A stretch of 64,000 nucleotides of DNA from JAWKHR01 sp041394725 (GCA_041394725.1 JAWKHR010000010.1:62001-126000), one strand, 5' to 3'; shown: positions 13,879-23,242, numbered from the stretch's first letter. Program-made: numbers and translations. The notes: a model not told the origin generated them from the sequence alone.

Positions 13879-14328
13879 ATGTCTGAACTTTCCGACCTCT
13901 ACCAGGAAGTGATCCTCGACCACAATCGGCGGCCGAGGCACTTCGGCACGCTGCCGGCGGCGACGCACGCCGCCGAGGGTTACAACCCGCTCTGTGGCGA
14001 TCGCCTGACCCTGCAGGTGCGCGTCGAGGACGGCCGGATCGCCGACATCGCGTTCGAGGGATCCGGCTGCGCGATTTCCAAGGCGTCCGCGTCGCTGATG
14101 ACCGAGGCCGTCATCGGCAGGTCCCAGGCCGAGGCCGCCGAGACCTTCGACCGCGTGCGCGCGATGCTCACCGCACCCTCCGACGCCGAGGTGGACGTGG
14201 ACGCGATGGGCGCGCTCGCCGCCCTGGCCGGCGTCCGCGAGTTCCCCGTCCGGGTCAAGTGCGCCACGCTCGCCTGGCACACCCTCAAGTCCGCCCTCGC
14301 CGGTACCGCCTCCGCGAAGACCGAGTAG
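13879..14328 (+). CDS. sufU: SufU, NifU-like sulfur-transfer protein
   Basis: 149 residues. SufU accepts persulfide sulfur from SufS through a zinc site. Cysteines lie in NPLCGDRL (about residue 39), GSGCAISKASASLM (about residue 64) and RVKCATLAWHTL (about residue 128); with the conserved Asp after the first Cys this is the SufU zinc set. The approximately 20-residue insertion before the last Cys (VDVDAMGALAALAGVREFPVR) also separates SufU from IscU. Last gene of the operon, cut off from sufT by the hairpin. Confidence 0.93.
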   Translation: MSELSDLYQEVILDHNRRPRHFGTLPAATHAAEGYNPLCGDRLTLQVRVEDGRIADIAFEGSGCAISKASASLMTEAVIGRSQAEAAETFDRVRAMLTAPSDAEVDVDAMGALAALAGVREFPVRVKCATLAWHTLKSALAGTASAKTE

Positions 14329-14336
14329 CGTCGTCC

Positions 14337-14397
14337 GAGCGCCGAGCGCCGAGCGCCGAGCGCCGACGAGCCCCGCCAGTGCCCAGTGCCCAGTGCC
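14337..14397. repeat. Heptamer tandem repeats (GAGCGCC x4, CAGTGCC x3)
   Basis: Four perfect copies of GAGCGCC (14337-14364) are followed after 12 bp by three perfect copies of CAGTGCC (14377-14397). They fill the gap between the converging sufU and membrane-protein genes. Both words share period 7 and a GCC ending. Confidence 0.9.
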
Positions 14398-14405
14398 TGA
14401 TCCTG

Positions 14406-15596
14406 CTACCGTCCGAGGAGCCGCGCCCCCAGATCCAGCCAGTCCTTGAGTGACGCGTCGAGCCGCACGATGGGCAGCGCGGTCGCGACCGATCCGAGCG
14501 TGGACGCCATCAGCTGGGTGAACGACCGCAGGTCGAACGGCACGACGCGCATCTGGGTGATGCGCGTGAACATCGCCGCGACGTTGTTCAGGCCCGAGAC
14601 CTCGGGCACGTCGAGCGGCCCCTCAGGCGCCTCGCCTCGCAGCCACCGCGCCTCGAACAGCCGGGCGTGCCGGTGCGCGTGTTCGCGGTACGCCGCGATC
14701 GCGCGCCGCTTCGCGCGGTTGAGCTGCCGCGTGAACATCAGCAGCGGCAGCGTGAACAGCGCCGGCGCGATGACCACGAAGCCGATCGCCGGGCCCCAGA
14801 CCGGCGGCTCGGCCAGCGACGCCCCCTCGATCCCGACCTTGTACGCGATGACGGCCGCGACGTTGCTCACGCCATAGGCGAACAGCACCAGCGCGAACTT
14901 CGCCTGCACCTCGCTCACGAACCCGATGCCGCCGGTCTGGTCCGGGTGCGACGCGACCAGGTGCAGCGGCAGCCGGGACATGCGGCGCAGGTAGGCCGTC
15001 CAGACCGCGATCTTCCACGCCAGCCGCAGCCACCAGTAGTTGAGCAGCGGCAGCGCCACCAGCAGCGCCCACCACCCGGCCCCGGTCAGCCGGTGCACGC
15101 CGTCGGCACCCTCCGTCGTGTGCCACGTGACCGCCGTGCTCGTGCCGACGAACTCCGGCCGGAACGTCATGTACGCGAGCCAGTAGGCGATGACGATGCA
15201 GGCGACTTCCGGCAGCACGCCGGTGCTCCGCTGTCGCACCTGGAGGTGGATGCGGCCGACGTCCGCGTAGTTCGCCGGCTCGACCACCCCGGTGCGCAGG
15301 AAGTCCAGCGCGGCCTCGCGCGTGTTGACCAGGACGATGCGTTCGGCGATGACGAACAGCGGCATCGCGACCAGGAACTGGCCGTAGGCGGCGTAGTCGG
15401 CGAAGAAGTTGCGCGCCTCGATGTGGGCACTGAACAGCCCGCCCTTCCACGCGAGCAGCGCCATCGGCACCCAGGTCAGCACGACCAGCGTCACGCACCG
15501 GCCCACGACACCCGTCGTCCGCCGGCTGCGCATCCCCAGCCAGCCGAACGTGCGGTTGACGAGGTCGCCGTCGAACAGGGAGAAGGTGGGCAGCAC
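14406..15596 (-). CDS. Integral membrane protein of unknown function
   Basis: 396 residues with about six hydrophobic helices: roughly 34-50 (TLVVLTWVPMALLAW), 73-89, 126-145, 175-197, 238-258 and 272-292. A cytosolic-looking C-terminal 100 residues is rich in Arg and His. I do not recognise a family or catalytic motif. It starts 18 bp after the GlgE-like gene on the same strand and is probably co-transcribed with it. Its function may therefore be tied to that degenerate enzyme, but nothing in the sequence proves this. Confidence 0.75.
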   Translation of the reverse strand: MLPTFSLFDGDLVNRTFGWLGMRSRRTTGVVGRCVTLVVLTWVPMALLAWKGGLFSAHIEARNFFADYAAYGQFLVAMPLFVIAERIVLVNTREAALDFLRTGVVEPANYADVGRIHLQVRQRSTGVLPEVACIVIAYWLAYMTFRPEFVGTSTAVTWHTTEGADGVHRLTGAGWWALLVALPLLNYWWLRLAWKIAVWTAYLRRMSRLPLHLVASHPDQTGGIGFVSEVQAKFALVLFAYGVSNVAAVIAYKVGIEGASLAEPPVWGPAIGFVVIAPALFTLPLLMFTRQLNRAKRRAIAAYREHAHRHARLFEARWLRGEAPEGPLDVPEVSGLNNVAAMFTRITQMRVVPFDLRSFTQLMASTLGSVATALPIVRLDASLKDWLDLGARLLGR

Positions 15597-15614
15597 GGCC
15601 GGTCGCGGGTTCGC

Positions 15615-17444
15615 CTACGGCGTCGTGCTCGGCGTGAGAATCAGGAGGTGCGCGGGCATCCGCGCCGGCTCCAGCCGGACGTAGTTCCGTCCTTCCTGCC
15701 AGACGTACCGCTCCCCGGTGAGGTCGTCGAGCACGCCGAACAGGGCCGGGTAGCCCCACGCGGCGGCGGGCACCGACAGCCAGCCGTGCTGCATGTGGTC
15801 CGCATCCAGGTTCACGACGATGACGACATGCTCGGCGCCGTCGGCCGACACGCGCGCCCAGGCCGCCAGGCGCTCGTTGTCCGTCTCGAGCGGGACGGCC
15901 CGGCTCCCGGCGGCGAACGCCGGGTGGCCGCGGCGCAGCCGCGCCAGCACCGTCGCGAGCGGCGCGAGGTCGGTGGCCGCGCCGCCGGATGCCGTGTCGA
16001 GGAGCGCGCCCGGCAGCTCGAAGGCCGCGCCGAGCGTGGCCGCGAGCACCAGCCGGACGCGCGCGCGGGCGCGGGCCGTGGCGACCGGCGCCGGGCCGGT
16101 CGCGAGCCAGGCCGGATCGACGATCACCGCGCGCTGGCACTCGCGCGCGGGCCGTGCGGCGAGCGAGCGGACGAGGTCCATCACGGCCGGCTTCCGGAGC
16201 ACCGCCGGCAGCGCGATGGCCGACTGCGTGAAGCCGATCTTCGCCAGGCGCCGGCCGGCCTTCGGGCGGCCGTCCTCGCCGGCGAAGAAGATCACGTCCG
16301 GGTGCTCGCGATGGATCTCGGCGATCAGCCATTCCCAGAACGCGAACGGCGCGTGATGCGGCGCCTCGGCGCGAAATGCCCGGATGCCGGCGCCGACCCA
16401 GGCGAGCACGCCGCGCCGGATGTCCTCCCAGAGCGTCTCCCAGGCGTCGCCGGTGAAGTCGAACGGCAGCCGGTCCGGACCGCCGCCATTCGCCGGCCGG
16501 ATCGCGCCGAACGTGCCGTCGGGTCGCCGGTGGAACCACTCCGGGTGCTCGCCCACGCGCGGGTGCCCGGCCGGGCACTCGAAGCGGAGCGGCAGCGCCA
16601 GCTCGAGGCCGGCGTCCGCCGCGGCGCGGCGGAGGGCGTCGAGGCCGGCGCGGCCGTCGGCGTCGGTCGGCACGGGCTCGTACGCCGGGCGGTCGAGACA
16701 GACGATGTCGGCGCCAATCGCCAGCAGGCCCGGCAGGCGCGCGGGCGCGTCGGTGTCGGCCGCGATCCGCGCCCAGGCCGGCGTCGCCGCGTCGGCCCGT
16801 TCGATGCGGGCGCGCAGCGGGACGTGCGTGACCGGATCGGCGGCCGGACCCCAGGCGGCCATGTCGGCGGCCAGATCGGCGGAGAGTGCGATGGCGACGC
16901 GATCGGCGGCCGGCGTGGGCGCGCGCAGCTGCGCCGATCGATCGAGCAGCCGCTCGTTGGCCGCCTCGCGGGTGGCCGACGGTCGTCCGCCGAGGCCGGA
17001 CCGCGCGGCGTTGGCCGCCCGCCGGACCAGTTCGGCGCCCTCGAGCAGGTCGCTCGCGACGTCCTCGCCGCGCAGGTGCCTCGCGCCGAGCGCCTGCCGC
17101 CACGTGGTGAACGTGTCCACCCAGGCGACCACCGCGTACTCCGCGTAGCCGACCTGGTCGGGGACGAACCGCGCGGTCCACCGGTCGTCGCCGATCGGCC
17201 GCATCGGCATCGTGTGCCACGGCGACTCGGAGGCGCCCGCGCCGATCACGCGGTGCCGCAGCAGGACGCGGAGCGTGTCGTCGCCGTCGGCGAAGACGTC
17301 CGCCTCGACGTCGATGGGCTCGCCGACGACGCGCTTGATGGGGAAGCGGCCGCCATCGACGGCCGGCGCGACGTCCTCGATGACGACACGCCGGCGGTCG
17401 CGCGGCACGGGAGCTGGGAGCCCGCGCCCGGCCGGTTCGTTCAT
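15615..17444 (-). CDS. GlgE-like maltosyltransferase homologue lacking catalytic residues
   Basis: 609 residues. The N-domain (RVVIEDVAPAVDGGRFPIKR, VGYAEYAVVAWVDTFTTWR) and C-domain (TGERYVWQEGRNYVRLEPAR) are unmistakable for GlgE, which transfers maltose from maltose-1-phosphate to alpha-glucan. The catalytic barrel is altered. The nucleophile motif FRVDNPH reads FRAEAPHH (about residue 355), the acid/base region SEAFTRPK reads AGEDGRPK (about 388), and the segment holding the third Asp (NTPDI) is absent. The PPIHPIG substrate loop is also deleted, which accounts for the reduced length compared with about 660-700. The frame is open throughout, so this looks like a selected pseudoenzyme. A new activity cannot be excluded. 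Confidence 0.85.
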   Translation of the reverse strand: MNEPAGRGLPAPVPRDRRRVVIEDVAPAVDGGRFPIKRVVGEPIDVEADVFADGDDTLRVLLRHRVIGAGASESPWHTMPMRPIGDDRWTARFVPDQVGYAEYAVVAWVDTFTTWRQALGARHLRGEDVASDLLEGAELVRRAANAARSGLGGRPSATREAANERLLDRSAQLRAPTPAADRVAIALSADLAADMAAWGPAADPVTHVPLRARIERADAATPAWARIAADTDAPARLPGLLAIGADIVCLDRPAYEPVPTDADGRAGLDALRRAAADAGLELALPLRFECPAGHPRVGEHPEWFHRRPDGTFGAIRPANGGGPDRLPFDFTGDAWETLWEDIRRGVLAWVGAGIRAFRAEAPHHAPFAFWEWLIAEIHREHPDVIFFAGEDGRPKAGRRLAKIGFTQSAIALPAVLRKPAVMDLVRSLAARPARECQRAVIVDPAWLATGPAPVATARARARVRLVLAATLGAAFELPGALLDTASGGAATDLAPLATVLARLRRGHPAFAAGSRAVPLETDNERLAAWARVSADGAEHVVIVVNLDADHMQHGWLSVPAAAWGYPALFGVLDDLTGERYVWQEGRNYVRLEPARMPAHLLILTPSTTP

Positions 17445-17457
17445 CGCGCCTCCGTCA

Positions 17458-19815
17458 TCACTTGATGCCCGACACGTCGATCGCCCACATGCCGCGCCCG
17501 TAGGTCGAGGCGACCACGATCAGGTCGCGCGGCTGGACCTGCAGATCCGACACCTGCACCGACGGCAGGTTGCCGCCGAGCACGTGCCACGTCGCGCCGG
17601 CGTCGGTCGAGACGAACGCGCCGAAGTCGGTGCCGACGTAGGAGCACGTTCGCGTTCCGCGGGTCCTCGCGCAGCACGTTCACGGGGCCCGCGGGCAGGT
17701 TGTTCGAGAGGCTCGTGAACGTCTTGCCGCCGGTGGACTTCCAGATGAGCCGGCGCGAAGTCGTCGTCCTCGCGGCCGCGCTGGGTGACGTAGACGGTGC
17801 CCTCGTCGCACTCGACGGCACGAGCCGCGAGATCCACCGGCGCACCGATGTGCGTCGTCAGCTCGGTCCACTCCTTGCCGCCGTCGATCGACGTGTGCAG
17901 CCGGCCGTCGTCCGCGCCGACGTAGTAGAGGTCCGCTTCGCCGGCGACTCGGCGATGGCGACGATCGTCTGGGCATGATCGCCGACGGGTTCTCGCCGAA
18001 CTGGTCCGGGTTGTTGTCGGTCAGGTCGTCGTTGACCTTCTTCCAGTCGTCACCGCGATCGGTGGACCGGAAGAGGAACTGGCACTGGCGTAGACGATGC
18101 TCGAGTCGTGCGGCGAGATGATGAACGGCGCCATCCACTGCGCGCGCAGCTCCGTCGGGGTCGGTCGGCTGGATCGGCGTCGCGACGCCCCGCCGCCCGC
18201 CGCGCCCGCGCCCCGTCGCCGGTGGCGTCGCGCCGAGGTCCGTGCGGCTGAAGTTTCCGTAGAACCCGTGCGAGTAGACGATGTTCGGGTTGTCCGGGTC
18301 GATGGCCTGGTTCGATCCCTCGCCACCGGGCGTTCTCCTGTGCGACGGCCGGGATGTCCGCGCCCGCCGGACAGGTCGATGCGGCCGCGCCGGCTGCCGT
18401 GGTCCTCGATCGAGCCGGCCGCCCACGGCGGCGAGCTCGTGTCCACCTCGACGCTGAACTGCGCGCCGCCGACACGGCGAACCGCCAGTTTCCTGCCGCC
18501 GTCGGCCGTCTGGTGAAGCCGCCGTCGTTCGCGCTGTAGACGATCTTCGGGTCCGCCGGGTCGATCCACATGCCGTGGTGGTCGCCGTGGGTCCCGCGGA
18601 CCTGCGTGAAGTGCGGGCCGCCGTCCACCGACTTGTTGATGCCGAGGCCGAGCGAGTAGATCGTCCGGGTCGGGCTGGTCCACGGTGATCTGGCTGAACA
18701 CCCAGCCGCATACGTGCCAGAGTGGTTGTTCAGGTACAGTCGTCGCGTCGTCGAACCGGCTCGTCTGGCGCCGTAGGTCCGGCCGCCGTCGGTCGTCTTG
18801 TAGATGTCCGCGCCCTTGATGAAGCCGGCGCCCTCGGGCATCGGCCGGCTGTAGGCGTCAGTAGCCTGCCGGGCCGCGGGTAGCGGCCGATCTCGTAGTT
18901 GTCCACCAGCGCATACAGCGTGTCGGGGCTCGACCGCGAGATGTCGATGCCGATGCGGCCGCGGTATCCGGCGCCGGCAGGCCCGCGCTGACGTCGCTCC
19001 ACGTCCGGCCGCCGTCGGTCGTCTTGGCATAGATGCCGCCCTCGCTGCACCCCGGTTCCACGCGCGGGTCGCTCCACTTGCGGCGGATCCGCTGCCAGAG
19101 CGCGGTACAGGACGTCGACGGTGCTGGTCGACAGCGTCGCTGGCGCCCGCGCGGTCGCTCTTGTAGTAGACCTTCGTCCAGTTCCGGCCGCCGTTTGTCG
19201 TCTGGAACACGCCGCGCATGGCGTTGTCCGTCCATTCATGACCCGACGCCGCGACCCAGACGACGTCCGGGTTGGTGGGATGGACGATGACGCGGCCGAT
19301 GGTCTGGGTATCGGTCAGGCCGATGTGCTGGTTGCGTGCGCGGCCACCCGCGTCAGGACTGGTATTACGACGCCGGCCATCGAGGCCTGGAAGATGTTCG
19401 CCTCGCCCGTGCCGACGTAGATGATGTCGGGGTTCGACGGCGCGACCGCCAGGTCGCCGATGGTCGTCGCTGCCTGGTGGTCGAAAATCGACTGCCACGT
19501 CCGGCCGTCGTCGTCCGTCTTCCAGATCCCGCTGGTCGCGTAGCCGACGTAGATGCGCCGCTGGCCGTTGCGCTCGGCGACGGCGATGTCGGTCGCGCGC
19601 CCGCTCACGTTGGTCGGGCCCAGGTAGGACCACGACGTGGACCCGAACGGCGAGCTGCGGACCATCGAGCGGTAGGTGTCGTAGGCCGCGAGCAGGTCCT
19701 CCGCATTCTGGGCGCGGGGCGCCTGCGCGCGGATGGCAGGCGCGAGGGACCAGGTGGCAAAGGCGGCCGCCAGCGTGGCGGCGGCCAGCATCCCGGACGG
19801 ACGTCGGCGTGACAT
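17458..19815 (-). pseudogene. BNR/sortilin-like (VPS10) secreted protein, multiply frameshifted
   Basis: Pieces in all three minus frames align in order with the intact 806-residue protein at 51435-53855. The N-terminus MSRRRPSGMLAAATLAAAFA is a signal peptide, then SWSYLGPTNVSGRATDIAVA, IYVGTGEANIF, IGRVIVHPTNPDVVWVAASG and KWSDPRVEPG. The C-terminus WAIDVSGIK is just before the stop at 17458. Asp-box repeats (S-x-D-G-G-x-T-W type) recur throughout. At least eight single- or double-base indels are needed; for example, an extra C near 17640 turns GTGCTCTAC into GTGCTCCTAC. GGAGG precedes the ATG. The family is a surface-bound beta-propeller of uncertain substrate. Sequencing error is a serious alternative to decay. 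Confidence 0.85.
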
Positions 19816-19892
19816 GAAGAACTCCTCCAGACGTGCGAGCGAACCCGGCAGGGGCCCGCGCGGCGGGCCGAATCGAAGCCTGACGCAGACGT

Positions 19893-19898
19893 CATAAT
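19893..19898 (+). promoter_or_regulatory. -10-like element close to the desulfurase start
   Basis: CATAAT ends 6 bp before the ATG at 19905. If used, transcription would begin at or within a few bases of the start codon, giving a leaderless message. No good -35 is visible, and there is no Shine-Dalgarno sequence before the ATG. Confidence 0.35.
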
Positions 19899-19904
19899 AC
19901 CCGG

Positions 19905-21062
19905 ATGGCCCGCGCGCCGATCTACCTCGACTGCCACGCCACCACGCCGGTCGATCCGGCGGTGCTGGAGGTGATGCTGCCGTACTTCACCGAGGCGTTC
20001 GGCAATCCCGCGTCGGCGTCGCACGCCTGGGGCTGGAAGGCGCAGGAGGCCGTGGAGCGGGCCCGGCGCGAGGTCGCCGCGCTCCTCGGGGCGCAGGCGC
20101 GCGAGGTCGTCTTCACGAGCGGCGCGACCGAGTCGAACAACCTGGCGATCCAGGGCGCGGCCGATGCCGCCCCGCCGGAGCGGCGGCACCTCGCGGTGTC
20201 GGCGATCGAACACCCGTCGGTCCTGGCGGCGGCGGACCGCCTCGGCGCGGCCGGATGGCGCGTGTCGGTGGTGCCGGTGCACGCCGACGGCCGGCTGGAC
20301 ATGGACGCCCTGGCCGCGGTCGTCGACGCGCGGACGGCGCTCGTCAGCGTCATGGCGGCGAACAACGAGATCGGCGTGCTGCAGCCGCTCGACGCGATCG
20401 CGCGCCTCGCGCACGAGGCGGGCGCGCTCCTGCACGTGGACGCGGCGCAGGCTGCCGCGAAGGTGCCGATCGACGTGCACGCGACCGGCATCGACCTGCT
20501 GTCCGTCACCGCGCATAAGTTCTACGGACCGAAGGGCTGCGGGGCGCTGTTCGTGCGCAAGGGCCTGCGGCTGCCGCCGATCCTGGTCGGCGGCGGGCAG
20601 GAACGCGGCGTCCGCGCCGGCACCCTCAACGTGCCGGGCATCGTCGGCCTCGGCGCCGCGAGCGCGATCGGGCGCGAGGGCCTGGCCGCGGAGGCGGCGC
20701 GGGTGGGTGCGCTGCGCGACCGCCTGCTCGAGGGCCTGCAGTCGAGGCTGGACGGGGTGACGGTCAACGGGTCGATGGCGCACCGGCTGCCGCACAACCT
20801 GCACGTGAGCTTCGCGGGCGTGGACGGCGCGCAGCTGCTCGTGAGCATCTCGGACATCGCCGTGTCGTCCGGGTCGGCGTGCTGTTCGGCGAGCGCCACG
20901 CCGTCACACGTGCTGGCCGCGATCATGGGCGAGCGCGCGATGACCGATGCCAGCATCCGGTTCGGGCTCGGCCGCTTCACGGGCGTGGAGGACGTGGAGT
21001 ATGCCATCGAGCGTTTCGCGACCGTGGTGGGACACCTCCGGCGCGTGGGGGCCGTGGGGTGA
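19905..21062 (+). CDS. IscS/NifS-type (group I) cysteine desulfurase
   Basis: 385 residues. PLP-dependent enzyme making persulfide sulfur from cysteine. N-terminal IYLDCHATTPVDPAVLEVM, PLP lysine in SVTAHKFYGPKGCGAL (about residue 203), and catalytic cysteine in SSGSACCSASATPSHVL (about residue 327), in the long flexible loop typical of group I. Because a complete SUF operon with its own SufS is 6 kb away, this second enzyme more likely serves tRNA thiolation or general sulfur supply. The stop lies inside the left arm of an inverted repeat element. Confidence 0.92.
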   Translation: MARAPIYLDCHATTPVDPAVLEVMLPYFTEAFGNPASASHAWGWKAQEAVERARREVAALLGAQAREVVFTSGATESNNLAIQGAADAAPPERRHLAVSAIEHPSVLAAADRLGAAGWRVSVVPVHADGRLDMDALAAVVDARTALVSVMAANNEIGVLQPLDAIARLAHEAGALLHVDAAQAAAKVPIDVHATGIDLLSVTAHKFYGPKGCGALFVRKGLRLPPILVGGGQERGVRAGTLNVPGIVGLGAASAIGREGLAAEAARVGALRDRLLEGLQSRLDGVTVNGSMAHRLPHNLHVSFAGVDGAQLLVSISDIAVSSGSACCSASATPSHVLAAIMGERAMTDASIRFGLGRFTGVEDVEYAIERFATVVGHLRRVGAVG

Positions 21063-21324
21063 GTGGAGGGCATGGGGGGCGTCGGGAAGCGACGGGCCAT
21101 GGGGACGTGGGGCGACGGGGACGGGGAGAGACGGGAATTGAAGCTCGGAAGCGGGCTGATTTGTTTCCCGGATACTTCTTGTCCCGTTCTTCTCCTCGCG
21201 GTGGCAGCCTCGCAACCGACAGTCAAACCCTGATCGTTCTCCCCACGTCCCCCGTCGCCCCACGTCCCCATGGCCCGTCGCTCTCCCCACGTCCCCAAGT
21301 ACCCTTCCCCTCCACTCACCCCAC
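21054..21324. repeat. Inverted word-repeat element A (GGGGACGTGG words)
   Basis: The gap between the desulfurase and mqnD folds back on itself. Outer arms 21054-21070 and 21308-21324 pair over 17 bp, and inner arms 21088-21120 and 21250-21282 pair perfectly over 33 bp. Each arm is made of repeated short words (GGGACGTGGGG, GCGACGGG) with strong G/C strand asymmetry. The 129-bp centre is less repetitive, with no ORF or recognised RNA. Architecture resembles elements B and C in this window although the words differ. Confidence 0.85.
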
Positions 21325-21356
21325 GCTCCCAAAGGGTCGAGTACACTGTTCCCACG

Positions 21357-22193
21357 ATGAAGATCGTAGTGGCGCACAGCCCGGATTCCGACGACGCATT
21401 CATGTTCTACGGCCTCGCGAGCGGGGCCGTGAAGGTCGATGGCATCGAGGTCGACCAGGTGCTCGCCGACATCGAGACGCTCAATCGCGCCGCCTTCGAG
21501 GGCCGGTACGAAGTCACGGCCGTGTCCTTCCATGCGTTCGCGCACCTCGCGGACAAGTACGCGCTTCTGCCGCACGGCGCGAGCATGGGCGATCAGTACG
21601 GTCCGATCCTGGTGGCCCGGCGCGGGTTCACGCGGCCGACGCCCGGATCCCTGAAGGGCCTGCGCATCGCGGTGCCGGGGGAACTGACCTCCGCCTACCT
21701 CACCCTGAAGCTCTACGATCCGGACTTCGATCACGTCGTCGTTCCGTTCGACGAGATCCAGCAGGCGGTCGTGGACGGGAAGTACGACGCGGGCCTGCTG
21801 ATCCACGAGGGCCAGCTCACCTACCAGGACGACGGGCTCGAGAAGATCGTGGACCTCGGCGAGTGGTGGTTCGAGCGGACGGGCGGCCTGCCGCTGCCGC
21901 TCGGTGGCAACGTGATTCGCCGCGATCTCGGCCCGGAGACCATGCGGACCGTGTCGAAGATGCTGCACGACAGCATCGCGCACGCCCTGACCCACCGCGA
22001 GCAGGCCGTCGACTACGCGATCACGTTCGGCCGCGGCCTCAGCCGGCCGGACACCGACAAGTTCGTCGGCATGTACGTCAACCAGCTCACGCTCGACTAC
22101 GGCGATCGCGGCCGGGCGGCGGTGAAGCGGTTCTTCGACGAGGCCTGGGACAAGCGCCTCATTCCGGCGCCGGTGGCGGTCGAGTTTGTCTGA
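21357..22193 (+). CDS. mqnD: MqnD, 1,4-dihydroxy-6-naphthoate synthase (futalosine pathway)
   Basis: 278 residues. Converts cyclic dehypoxanthinyl futalosine to 1,4-dihydroxy-6-naphthoate for menaquinone. The substrate-binding-protein-like fold begins VVAHSPDSDDAFMFYGL, with the family block HGASMGDQYGPILVAR, then LIHEGQLTYQDDGL and GGLPLPLGGNVIRRDLG. The conserved His in LIHEGQ is the proposed catalytic base. TACACT nine bp before the ATG could be a -10. mqnE is about 9 kb away in the same direction, so the pathway is split across the window. Confidence 0.93.
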   Translation: MKIVVAHSPDSDDAFMFYGLASGAVKVDGIEVDQVLADIETLNRAAFEGRYEVTAVSFHAFAHLADKYALLPHGASMGDQYGPILVARRGFTRPTPGSLKGLRIAVPGELTSAYLTLKLYDPDFDHVVVPFDEIQQAVVDGKYDAGLLIHEGQLTYQDDGLEKIVDLGEWWFERTGGLPLPLGGNVIRRDLGPETMRTVSKMLHDSIAHALTHREQAVDYAITFGRGLSRPDTDKFVGMYVNQLTLDYGDRGRAAVKRFFDEAWDKRLIPAPVAVEFV

Positions 22194-23210
22194 TCGGCGG
22201 CCCGTCCGGCGCGGCCCCCGGCGCGCCTCGTCCTTCTCGTTCCTGCCGGCCTGGCTCGCGACCGGATCGCTGGCCGTCGTCGCGGCCGGCGGGGGCGTCG
22301 CGCCGCCCCCGATCACGGCCGCCGCGCAGTCGATCGGCACGGTCGAGGTGACGGTGCCGCGCGCGAACGTCCGTGAAGCCCCGGCGCTGTCGTCGCGCGT
22401 CGTGACCCAGGTCGTCCGCGGCCAGACGATGGACCTGCAGGCGATCGAGGGCGACTGGTACAAGGTGCGCCTCGCGATGGGGGGCATTCGCGTCGAGGCG
22501 TACATCGCGAAGAGCGTGTCGCGCGTCGTCGGACCGATCGAGACCGGCGAGACGCCGGCGCCGGTGCCCGCCGAGCCCGCGCGGCCGGAAGAGCGCGCCG
22601 GGATGCGCGTCACATATCAGCACGGCAGCGAGGCGACGTGGCTGGAGCCGGCCGAGGCCGCCACCCGCGTCGCGTCCGGCCGTCGGAACGACCTGGCGGC
22701 GGCCGTTTCGGCGCTGCCGCCGCCGGACGCGGAGGCGCCGGCGGGCAACACGCCGGCCACGTTCGTGTGGCTGCTGCCGTCCGACGCGTCCGGACGCGCG
22801 ATCGCCGAGCCGCGTCCCGCCTTCATCGTCCAGTTCAAGGACGTCCCGGGCCTCGATCCGTCGAAGCTCACCGCGGTCCTCGTCCGGCTGCTCCCGGCGG
22901 CCGACGGATCGCTGGCGGTGGCGGCCGTGCCGGGCCGCGCGGACCAGGCGATGTGGGGCGACGCGAACTGGGACGTGATGCGCCTGCTGGAACAGGAGGA
23001 CGTGCGCGCCGACACGCAGGTGCTCGAGGCCGGCGCAGTCAGGCTGCAGCCGGCGGGCGACCTGTCGCCGGGGGTCTACGCGGTCGTCGTCCTGCCACGC
23101 GCGACCGACTCGCGGGCGCGGACGCCGCCGACAGGGCCACCGGGCAGCTGTTCACGACGGCGTTCCCGTTCACGATCACGGGAGGCCGTGGAGCAGAGCG
23201 CTGGCCGTGA
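22186..23210 (+). CDS. Secreted bacterial SH3-domain protein (3' frameshift)
   Basis: About 340 residues, with an N-terminal signal-like stretch (SFLPAWLATGSLAVVAAGG). An SH3b domain at about residues 48-105 (VTVPRANVREAPALSSRVV, then GDWYKVRLAMGGIRVEAYI) usually binds cell-wall or surface ligands. The rest is a beta-rich domain of unknown role. Near 23116 one G appears to be missing in GCGCGGACG: the frame changes, and the likely true end (RATGQLFTTAFPFTITGGRG) continues in the next frame to a stop at 23210. Read without correction the protein ends in an Arg/Ser-rich tail at 23244. Start codon uncertain: the TTG at 22186 overlaps mqnD. Confidence 0.7.
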
Positions 23211-23242
23211 ACCGTGCGCCGCTGGCGGTGAGGCTTGTCTTT

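Noticed and set aside
14337..14397. CRISPR array
   Set aside because: The repeats are 7 bp, directly contiguous, without spacers, and no cas genes are nearby.
14667..17465. A 932-codon open frame on the plus strand opposite the GlgE-like gene
   Set aside because: Arg/His/Gln-rich shadow translation without any domain; the minus strand carries the GlgE-like and membrane proteins.
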